This document shows, in pieces, positions 5,974 to 11,584 of a DNA stretch of 11,584 nt (positions within the stretch are counted from its first letter, which is position 1; every line of letters begins with the position of its first letter). Origin of the DNA: 66-474 sp051962095 (GTDB lineage: Bacteria; Pseudomonadota; Gammaproteobacteria; Xanthomonadales; Rhodanobacteraceae); the NCBI GenBank assembly GCA_051962095.1, contig JBQCCP010000097.1, forward strand, positions 1 through 11,584. Reading direction: 5' to 3'. The translations under genes and the position numbers were made by a program. The notes under the pieces are model-generated. The model searched no databases. It saw nothing but the letters and a program-made list of their open reading frames with translations, and was not told the origin of the DNA.

Positions 5974-6570
5974 TCACGCCAGCAGGCGGTCGCGCAATCC
6001 CTCTGCGTAATCGACGAGCTCCGGAAAGAAGGCATCGAAGTGCCGCTGCAGGCTGCCGGACCGGGCCTGCAGCAACGGCAGGGCGTCGGCGATCGGCGAC
6101 GGCCGCGACAGGCGCCGCGCCAGCGCGTCGAACACCGCGTCGAGGGTGACTTCATCGCCGTACCCGGCGGGCAGGTCGTGCGCGTGCATCCATGCGATGA
6201 AACCGCGGAACGGCGGGGGCAACTCCATCGATCGCGCATCCAGAAGGGCCAGCCAGTGCCGCGAAAAGCGCGCGAGCGATTCGTTCGAGGGATAACGGTC
6301 CCAGTCCAGCACCAGCAGGTGATCGAACCAGACGTCCAGCACGATGCCGGCGTAGCGGCGCATCGGCGGCGCGAACAGGTTGCGCGCCGCGACCACTTCA
6401 GGATGCGCGTCGGTGTAGCCGTCGATCGCACGATGGAAGCGCAGCCCCGCTCGGCGCGCTGCCGGCCACGCGGGATCGGGGCGCCCGTGCACGAAATCAC
6501 CCAGTGCGCTGCCCAGCGCAAACTCGACGTCACCCGCATCGGCGAGCAAGGCATGGGCGAGGTGGTTCAT
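5974..6570 (-). CDS. acpH: Acyl carrier protein phosphodiesterase (AcpH-like)
   Basis: The product is 198 residues, matching E. coli AcpH (about 193). AcpH removes the 4'-phosphopantetheine arm from holo-ACP in the cytoplasm, giving apo-ACP. The start MNHLAHALLA and the motif GSALGDFVHG (20-29) match the family. The HD-type metal/catalytic pattern is visible as D25, H46, D50 (HRAID), D54 (YTDAHPEV), and D79 with D83-H84 (LDVWFDHLL). The ATG at 6570 is supported by AGAAG a few bases upstream on the minus strand. It ends 3 bases from the stop of the transporter on the other strand, leaving no room for separate terminators. It is divergent from the alpha/beta hydrolase with 122 bases between starts. 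Confidence 0.9.
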   Translation of the reverse strand: MNHLAHALLADAGDVEFALGSALGDFVHGRPDPAWPAARRAGLRFHRAIDGYTDAHPEVVAARNLFAPPMRRYAGIVLDVWFDHLLVLDWDRYPSNESLARFSRHWLALLDARSMELPPPFRGFIAWMHAHDLPAGYGDEVTLDAVFDALARRLSRPSPIADALPLLQARSGSLQRHFDAFFPELVDYAEGLRDRLLA

Positions 6571-6673
6571 CGGCTCTTCTGGAAAGCCGGCCGGGGAGGG
6601 CCGTTCCGGTGTCCATCATGATGCAATGCTGGCCGCCGCGCTCGTCGGGGCAGCGGCCATGGACGATCGCGAA

Positions 6674-6692
6674 TATCAATTATCATCCTCCC
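6674..6692 (+). promoter_or_regulatory. AT-rich -10-like segment directly before the hydrolase start
   Basis: The stretch TATCAATTATCATCCTCCC is the only AT-rich patch in the gap. TATCAT at 6681-6686 would act as a -10 hexamer and place transcription start on or next to the ATG at 6693. No good -35 hexamer is seen at 16-18 bases. A 10-bp palindrome CATCATGATG (6614-6623) and a 7-bp inverted repeat TGGCCGC/GCGGCCA (6630-6636 with 6653-6659) lie upstream. Confidence 0.3.
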
Positions 6693-7373
6693 ATGAGCGA
6701 CGCCCTGCCGCCTGCCCCGCCCGGTTTTCCCGACGCTCCGGCCACGTTCGCGCTGGCCGGTCCGGCCGGCGCGCTGGAGGTCGCGACCGCCGTGCCGGAA
6801 CCGGACCACCCCCGTGCGGGCGTGGCGATTGTGTGCCACCCGAATCCTCAGCAGGGCGGCACGATGCGCAACAAGGTGGTGACGATGCTGGAGCGCGCGC
6901 TGCGCGAATCCGGCCTCGCGACGGTGCGCTTCAATTTCCGTGGCGTCGGCGCGTCCGCCGGCGCATTCGACAACGGCGATGGCGAAAGCGGCGACCTGGT
7001 CGCGGTCGCGCACTGGGTACGCCAGGCGCGGCCGGGCGATGCGCTGTGGCTGGCCGGCTTCTCGTTCGGCGGCTACATCGCGCTGCGCAGCGCGCGCTCG
7101 CTGGGCGCCGATGCGCTGATCACGGTGGCGCCGCCCGTCGGGCGCTACGAATTCGCCGAACTGGCGATGCCGACTTGCCCGTGGCTGGTGGTGCAGGGCG
7201 AGGACGACGAGGTAGTCGATCCGCAGGGCGTGTTCGACTGGATCGAAACCCTGGACCCGAAACCGACGCTGATCCGCATGCCCGAAACGGGGCACTTCTT
7301 CCACCGCCGCCTGATGGATTTGCGCGGCGCGGTGAAGAACGCGGTGCGCGCGTGGCTCCCGCCGCCGCGATGA
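6693..7373 (+). CDS. Alpha/beta hydrolase, COG2945-type small esterase/hydrolase
   Basis: The product is 226 residues. It has an alpha/beta-hydrolase fold without an extra lid. The family signature CHPNPQQGGTMRNKVV (48-63) is followed by FNFRGVGASAG (80-90) and the nucleophile elbow GFSFGG with S124. The probable acid is D171, D172 or D176 (QGEDDEVVD), and the histidine is H201 or H204 (ETGHFFH). No signal peptide is present, so it is cytoplasmic. Members of this group are predicted hydrolases with no agreed substrate. ATG 6693 fits the family N-terminus. Upstream in-frame starts would overlap the divergent acpH gene and encode Arg-rich nonsense. There is no ribosome site (TCCTCCC precedes the ATG), so it may be leaderless. 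The ZapE gene follows closely, suggesting one transcript. Confidence 0.88.
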   Translation: MSDALPPAPPGFPDAPATFALAGPAGALEVATAVPEPDHPRAGVAIVCHPNPQQGGTMRNKVVTMLERALRESGLATVRFNFRGVGASAGAFDNGDGESGDLVAVAHWVRQARPGDALWLAGFSFGGYIALRSARSLGADALITVAPPVGRYEFAELAMPTCPWLVVQGEDDEVVDPQGVFDWIETLDPKPTLIRMPETGHFFHRRLMDLRGAVKNAVRAWLPPPR

Positions 7374-7431
7374 TGTTCGTGGATTGCATGCATTCGCGCG
7401 GGTTGCCGCAAACAAGCCTTCTTCGCCAGCG

Positions 7432-8571
7432 GTGAATCGGTTGGGGGAGAGGGCGCATTCCGCGGTCACCACGCGCTACCTGCAAGGGGTGTCCGCCGGC
7501 CGCTGGCAGGATGATCCCGCGCAACGCGCGGTGCTGGGCGCGTTCGATCGGATCCATGCGGCACTGCTGGCACCGCCGCCCGGCCGGTTCGCACGATGGC
7601 GCGCGCACACCGCTGGTCATTCCGCGAGCCTCCGTGGGCTGTACCTGTGGGGTGCGGTCGGGCGCGGCAAGACCATGCTGATGGATCAGTTCGCAGCCTC
7701 GTTGCCGGATGGAATCGCGCTGCGGGTGCACTTCCACCGCTTCATGCTCGACGTGCATGCCCGCCTGCGCGCGCTGGGCGAGGTGCGCGATCCGCTGCCG
7801 CGCGTCGCGGCCGGCATCGCGGCGCGCACGCGGGTGCTGTGCCTCGACGAGTTCATGGTCACCGACATCGGCGACGCGATGATCCTCGATGGACTGTTGC
7901 ACACGCTGTTTGAGCGCGGCATCGCACTGGTCGCGACCTCCAACGCCCCGCCGCGCGATCTCTACAAGGACGGCCTGCAGCGGGCGCGCTTTCTGCCCGC
8001 GATCGCGTTGCTGGAAACGCACTGCGAAGTGCTGGAGCTGGCTTCGCCGCACGATTGGCGCCTGCGCGCGCTGACCCGCGCGCCGGTGTACCTGACGCCC
8101 GACGACGCGCACGCCGAAGCCGCGCTGGCGCGTCTTTTCGACGAACTGGCGCAAGGCCCGGTGCAGGAACACGCCGCGCTGCAGATCAACGATCGCGCGT
8201 TCCGCGCGCGTCGCGTGTGCGCGCAGGCGGCGTGGTTCGACTTCGCCGCGCTTTGCGACGGCCCATACGGTTCGGCCGACTACATCGAGCTGGCGCAGAC
8301 GTATTCGGCGATCCTGATTTCGGCCTTGCCGCAATTCACGCCGTTCAACGAGGACGCCGCGCAGCGTTTCGTGCATCTGATCGACGAGCTGTACGACCGT
8401 CGCGTGAAGCTGGCGGTCACCGCGCAGGCGCCGGTGGTGGAACTGTACGACGGCAAGCGCCTGCGCCTGGAGTTCGCGCGCACGACCAGCCGTCTGATCG
8501 AGATGCAGAGCCGCGAGTATCTCGCCGAACCGCATCGTGTGGGCGCTGCGTCGCACGCGCCGTCCGATTGA
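7432..8571 (+). CDS. zapE: AFG1-family ATPase, cell division protein ZapE
   Basis: The product is 379 residues from GTG 7432. ZapE is a P-loop ATPase that associates with FtsZ at the division site; AFG1 relatives also act in mitochondrial protein turnover. The conserved N-terminal TTRYLQGVSAGRWQDDPAQR aligns with E. coli ZapE. Walker A is GAVGRGKT (74-81). HFHRFMLDVH follows, then Walker B CLDEF (137-141), the sensor segment ATSNAPP, DLYKDGLQRARFLPAI and the C-terminal TSRLIEMQSREYL. The start is uncertain, as no ATG exists in frame near the 5' end. Candidates are TTG 7384 (395 residues), GTG 7432 and TTG 7441. The last two give an N-terminus of E. coli-like length; none has a convincing ribosome site. 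It lies 10-58 bases after the alpha/beta hydrolase stop, so it is probably co-transcribed. Confidence 0.92.
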   Translation: MNRLGERAHSAVTTRYLQGVSAGRWQDDPAQRAVLGAFDRIHAALLAPPPGRFARWRAHTAGHSASLRGLYLWGAVGRGKTMLMDQFAASLPDGIALRVHFHRFMLDVHARLRALGEVRDPLPRVAAGIAARTRVLCLDEFMVTDIGDAMILDGLLHTLFERGIALVATSNAPPRDLYKDGLQRARFLPAIALLETHCEVLELASPHDWRLRALTRAPVYLTPDDAHAEAALARLFDELAQGPVQEHAALQINDRAFRARRVCAQAAWFDFAALCDGPYGSADYIELAQTYSAILISALPQFTPFNEDAAQRFVHLIDELYDRRVKLAVTAQAPVVELYDGKRLRLEFARTTSRLIEMQSREYLAEPHRVGAASHAPSD

Positions 8572-8829
8572 TCAGCTTCCGTGGCCGCCAGCGACGCGGC
8601 TTGTCGAAATCGCCCGGCGCCGATCGTCGAAGGAGCATGTGAAGGTTCCACCTGACGATTGTCATGTTGAAAAGCAGGACTTCCGACTCTTTCCAATGCC
8701 ATCGCGCTCCTTTGAAATACGCCTCGTGCGCCTCGCCTTGCATGTGCGTCGTGCGATGCGAGGCCTTGCGGTCGATCGCGGAGCGCGGCGGCCGTTTCGA
8801 CTCCGCGCAACCGCTTCATCCTTGGAATG
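8572..8829. other. Intergenic stretch with two stem-loops, no supported gene
   Basis: Two potential stems are visible. Bases 8735-8743 pair with 8756-8764 (GCCTTGCAT / ATGCGAGGC, one G-U, 12-base loop), and 8777-8783 pair with 8801-8807 (CGCGGAG / CTCCGCG, perfect, 17-base loop). Neither is followed by a T run, so a terminator for zapE is not clearly present. Open frames here on either strand mostly overlap the end of zapE antisense or lack family features. Confidence 0.4.
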
Positions 8830-8858
8830 TTGCAACGCGGCATCGACCTAAATACAAT
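8830..8858 (+). promoter_or_regulatory. Sigma70-type promoter of the efflux genes
   Basis: TTGCAA (8830-8835) and TACAAT (8853-8858) are separated by exactly 17 bases, giving 4/6 and 5/6 matches to the consensus hexamers. Transcription would start near 8865, leaving a leader of about 77 bases before the efflux gene. The -35 lies inside the 8-bp palindrome GTTGCAAC (8829-8836), and TTCA-N6-TGAA (8868-8881) lies just after the expected start. Either could be a repressor site. Confidence 0.55.
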
Positions 8859-8876
8859 ACCGCGCAGTTCAGTTAT

Positions 8877-8921
8877 ATGAATCGCCGGCTTCGGCGCCTT
8901 TCCACGCGCATCAGACGCTAG
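8877..8921 (+). other. Candidate Arg-rich leader mini-ORF
   Basis: ATG 8877 opens 14 codons encoding MNRRLRRLSTRIRR and ends at TAG 8919-8921, 20 bases before the efflux gene start. Seven of 14 residues are Arg. A stem-loop CGCCG-GCTT-CGGCG (8883-8896) lies inside it. If transcription starts near 8865, this is the first ATG of the message. There is no ribosome site upstream, so translation is doubtful. Confidence 0.2.
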
Positions 8922-8941
8922 TCAGCCTGGATGATGGACCC

Positions 8942-10438
8942 ATGACCCAATTCAAGTCCGCCTTCCAGCGGACGGCGGTGGCAATCGCTGTTTGTGCGCT
9001 CGCCGGTTGCGCCGTCGGCCCGAATTTCCGGGAGCCAGCCGCACCGCGGGTCGATCGCTACACGGCGACCGCGCTGCCCGCAGCGACCACGTCCGCCGAC
9101 ACGGCCGGTGGCGACGCGCAACGCTTCCTCGAAGGCGAAAACGTGCCGCAACGCTGGTGGACCACGTTCGGCAATGCCGAACTGGATCGGCGCGTGCAGC
9201 AGGCGTTCCGCCACAGTCCGTCGATTACGGCCGCGGAGGCCGCATTGAGCCAGGCCGAGGAAACCGCCAAGGCCGCGCGCGGCAGTTTGTTTCCATCGCT
9301 GGATGCGAACGTCGGCGCGACCCGCGCCAAGCAATCGGCGGCGCAGACCGGCATCGGCCAGGCGCTCGGGCCTTACACCGTCTACAACGCAGGCGTCAGC
9401 GTCGGCTACGTATTCGACATCTTCGGCGGCGTGCGGCGCGGCATCGAGGCCCAGCAGGCGCAGGCCGACGTCAGCCGCGCGCAACTCGACGCGACCTACC
9501 TCACGCTGGCGGCCAATGTCATCACCGCCTCGCTGCAGGAAGCCTCCCTGCGCGAGCAGGTCAAGGCCACGCACGAAATCGTCGCCTCGTTGCGGCAGGA
9601 ACTCGACATCGCCCAGAAGCAGCAGGCGATCGGCGCCAAGTCGCTGTCCGACACGCTGGCCGTGCGCTCGCAACTGGCCGCGACTGAGGCGACGCTGCCG
9701 CCGTTGGAGAAACAGCTCTCGGCGACGCAAAACCAGCTCGCGACCTATCTCGGCGTCACGCCGGCGCAGTTGCAACTGCAGCCGGTGACGCTGGCCGAAG
9801 TGACGCTGCCCACCGACATCCCGGTCAGCCTGCCGTCCAGGGTGGTCGCGCAACGGCCCGACATCCGCGCGGCGTCGGCGCAGTTGCACGCCGCGACCGC
9901 TGCGGTAGGCGTCGCGACCGCCGACATGCTGCCCAAGCTCAGCCTGAATGGCAGCCTGAGCAGCCAGTCGCTCACCGAGTCGGGGCTGTTCGCTGCCGGC
10001 AGCGGCGGCTGGTCGATCGGGCTCGGCCTGTTGCAACCGCTGTTTCACGGCGGACAGTTGCTGCACCAGAAGCGCGCCGCCGAGGCGGGCATGAACGCGG
10101 CGCTGGCGGATTGGCAGCAGACGGTGCTGGTGGCATTCCAGAACGTTGCCGACGCGCTGCAGGCGCTCGACTACGACGCGCAGTCGCTGAGGGCGCAAAG
10201 CATCTCCGAACGCGATGCGGAAAAACTGCTGTCGCTGACGCGCGCCCAGTACCGGGTCGGCGCGGTCGATTATCTGACGCTGCTTTCGGCCGAACGCCAG
10301 TACCAGCAGGCGCGCATCGCCGAAATCGCCGCGCGCGCGTCGCGGCTCGCCGACACCGCCGCGCTGTATGCAGCGCTGGGCGGCGGCTGGGAGAACGGCG
10401 CGCAACTTTCCGAAGCCAATCACGCACCGAAGCACTGA
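8942..10438 (+). CDS. Outer-membrane efflux lipoprotein, NodT/OprM-type (RND system outer channel)
   Basis: The product is 498 residues. It has a lipoprotein signal peptide with lipobox LAGC (20-23, lipidated Cys23) followed by AVGPNFREPAAP, typical of NodT-type TolC-like factors. WWTTFGNAELDRRV (about 72-85) is the conserved start of the first outer-membrane efflux (OEP) repeat. The long Ala/Gln-rich helices then repeat in a second OEP half. The second half contains RPDIRAASAQL and the LLQPLFHGG strand, and ends with the QYRVGAVDYLTLLSAERQ helix. Trimers form the channel through the outer membrane and periplasm that receives substrates from an RND pump and adaptor. ATG 8942 gives the full signal peptide; the ribosome site is weak. 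A sigma70-type promoter lies about 84 bases upstream. The adaptor gene starts 5 bases after the stop, so they form an operon with the channel gene first. Confidence 0.93.
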   Translation: MTQFKSAFQRTAVAIAVCALAGCAVGPNFREPAAPRVDRYTATALPAATTSADTAGGDAQRFLEGENVPQRWWTTFGNAELDRRVQQAFRHSPSITAAEAALSQAEETAKAARGSLFPSLDANVGATRAKQSAAQTGIGQALGPYTVYNAGVSVGYVFDIFGGVRRGIEAQQAQADVSRAQLDATYLTLAANVITASLQEASLREQVKATHEIVASLRQELDIAQKQQAIGAKSLSDTLAVRSQLAATEATLPPLEKQLSATQNQLATYLGVTPAQLQLQPVTLAEVTLPTDIPVSLPSRVVAQRPDIRAASAQLHAATAAVGVATADMLPKLSLNGSLSSQSLTESGLFAAGSGGWSIGLGLLQPLFHGGQLLHQKRAAEAGMNAALADWQQTVLVAFQNVADALQALDYDAQSLRAQSISERDAEKLLSLTRAQYRVGAVDYLTLLSAERQYQQARIAEIAARASRLADTAALYAALGGGWENGAQLSEANHAPKH

Positions 10439-10443
10439 CCCCT

Positions 10444-11584
10444 ATGAACGCATACGCAACTTCCGCGCGTCCCAAACAACGCAAGCGCCTGATCATCGTG
10501 ATCCTGGTGGTGGCGATCCTGTTCGCGCTGCTGATCGGCTTCAACACCTTCAAGGGCATCATGATCGGCAAGTTCATGAAGTCCATGGGCAACCCGCCGC
10601 AGACGGTCAGCACCATGACCGTGGCATACCAGGATTGGCAGCCGCACGTGCAGGCGGTCGGCAACGTGCGCGCGGTGCATGGCGCGGATCTCGCGTTCGA
10701 TGTCGCCGGCCTGGTCGAGAGCGTGGACGTGAAGTCCGGCGCCGACGTCAAGAAGGGCCAGGTGTTGATCAAGCTGGTGGACGCCGACGACCGCGCCAAG
10801 CTGGAGGCCCTCAATGCCACCGCGCAGCTCGCGAAGCTGACCGCCGATCGCTCGAAGCAGCAGCTTGCGGTGCAGGCGATCAGCAAGGCGCAATACGACG
10901 CCGACATGGCCAACCTGAAAAGCGCTCAGGCGAACGCCGCCGCGCAGCAGGCGCTGGTCGACAAGAAGACGCTGCGCGCGCCGTTCGCGGGCCGCATCGG
11001 CATCATCACCGCCAACCCCGGCCAGTACATCAATGTAGGCACTACGGTGGTGACGCTGCAGCAGCTCGATCCGGTGTACGTGGATTTCACGGTGCCGCAA
11101 TCGACGCTGGACCAGTTGCAGGTGGGCGGCAAGGTCGAGGTCACGGCCGACGCCTTCAAGGACAAGACTTTCGGGGGCAAGGTCTCGGCGACCGATCCGA
11201 AGATCGACCTGTCCACCCGCAACGTCGGCGTCGAGGCGACGGTGTCCAATCCCGACAAGCTGCTGGTGCCGGGCATGTTCACCCAGGTGGCGGTGGATTC
11301 GGGCGCCTCGCAGCGTTACCTGACCTTGCCGCAGACCGCGATTTCGTACGCGCCCTACGGCGACACCGTATTCGTGGTGCACGAGGGCGCGCCGCCAGAA
11401 CTGGATGCCAACGGACAGCCGGTGGAGGCGAAATCGTCCGCGAACGCAAAAGCTCCCGCCAAGGACAAGAACGGGCCGTCGCACTACGTGCAGCAGGTGG
11501 TCGTGACGGTCGGGCAGACCCGCGGCGACCAGGTCGCGATCGAGAGCGGCATCAAGCAGGGCGACGTGATCGTCACCAGCGGCC
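10444..11584 (+). CDS. RND efflux periplasmic adaptor (membrane fusion protein), 3' partial
   Basis: The frame is open for 380 codons from ATG 10444 to the right edge. Residues 11-34 are a basic stretch plus one hydrophobic helix (inner-membrane anchor, no lipobox). The lipoyl/barrel-sandwich halves are at about 70-112 (AVGNVRAVHGADLAFDVAG) and 176-207 (LRAPFAGRIGIITANPGQYI). A short coiled hairpin lies between them (about 116-172). The beta-barrel domain is at about 210-287, with LVPGMFTQVAVDSG closing it, and the membrane-proximal domain begins at about 290. The shape fits MdtA/MexE-like adaptors that link an RND pump to the outer channel. Residues 315-346 are a polar, Ala/Lys/Pro-rich insert within the membrane-proximal domain. 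It follows the outer-channel gene by 5 bases with no strong ribosome site, suggesting coupling. The pump gene is expected next, beyond the window. Confidence 0.92.
   Translation, partial: MNAYATSARPKQRKRLIIVILVVAILFALLIGFNTFKGIMIGKFMKSMGNPPQTVSTMTVAYQDWQPHVQAVGNVRAVHGADLAFDVAGLVESVDVKSGADVKKGQVLIKLVDADDRAKLEALNATAQLAKLTADRSKQQLAVQAISKAQYDADMANLKSAQANAAAQQALVDKKTLRAPFAGRIGIITANPGQYINVGTTVVTLQQLDPVYVDFTVPQSTLDQLQVGGKVEVTADAFKDKTFGGKVSATDPKIDLSTRNVGVEATVSNPDKLLVPGMFTQVAVDSGASQRYLTLPQTAISYAPYGDTVFVVHEGAPPELDANGQPVEAKSSANAKAPAKDKNGPSHYVQQVVVTVGQTRGDQVAIESGIKQGDVIVTSG

Noticed and set aside
4833..6149. A 438-codon open frame in another plus-strand frame over the transporter
   Set aside because: Arg-rich, no hydrophobic helices, and it runs through the convergent acpH end. 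It is a frame shadow.
8417..8743. A 108-codon minus-strand frame starting in the gap after zapE
   Set aside because: The first third reads more protein-like than most shadows, but half of it is antisense to zapE. It has no ribosome site and no recognised family, so it is not supported as a gene.
8918..10435. A 505-codon open frame on the minus strand opposite the outer-membrane efflux gene
   Set aside because: Antisense shadow, Arg/Gly-rich without motifs. The plus-strand lipobox and OEP repeats are unambiguous.

Overview
The window is GC-rich (codon third positions are mostly G or C) and looks like chromosomal DNA of a gammaproteobacterium, most likely in the Xanthomonadales/Lysobacterales (Rhodanobacter or Lysobacter-like). 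That placement is an inference from base composition, the REP-like repeats and the gene families; no rRNA or marker gene is present. No phage, plasmid, transposase or CRISPR signal was seen.

Layout. (a) 1-75: the last 24 codons of a gene entering from the left, matching the end of a TonB C-terminal domain. (b) 73-435: a repeat-rich gap holding a perfect 15-bp stem-loop that starts on the stop codon, two tandem copies of a ~105-bp unit with a 110-bp period, and two inverted, related REP-like palindromes. (c) 492-1787 (minus): an exported serine hydrolase of the beta-lactamase/EstB type. (d) 1940-5970 (plus): lemA, a membrane M48 (HtpX-like) metallopeptidase with a ~320-residue C-terminal extension, and a 12-helix transporter resembling ATP/ADP-antiporter-type MFS proteins. 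(e) 5974-6570 (minus): an AcpH-like acyl-carrier-protein phosphodiesterase, convergent with the transporter. (f) 6693-8571 (plus): a small alpha/beta hydrolase (COG2945 type) followed by the AFG1/ZapE ATPase. (g) 8572-8941: a 370-bp gap with two stem-loops, a good sigma70-type promoter and an Arg-rich mini-ORF. (h) 8942-11584 (plus): an outer-membrane efflux lipoprotein and the start of an RND periplasmic adaptor that runs off the right edge; the inner-membrane pump probably follows outside the window.

Most genes are ordinary envelope maintenance, division and efflux functions. The most unusual signal is noncoding: the ~130-bp leaders of lemA and of the M48 peptidase are visibly related to each other. 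Both begin with GCGATC-N6-GATCGC, and both carry a near-identical block at exactly the same offset of 66 bases. This suggests a duplicated regulatory or structured-RNA element controlling the two genes, and in the first copy possibly also the divergent serine hydrolase. Second in interest are the M48 peptidase's TerB-like C-terminal extension and its gene neighbourhood.
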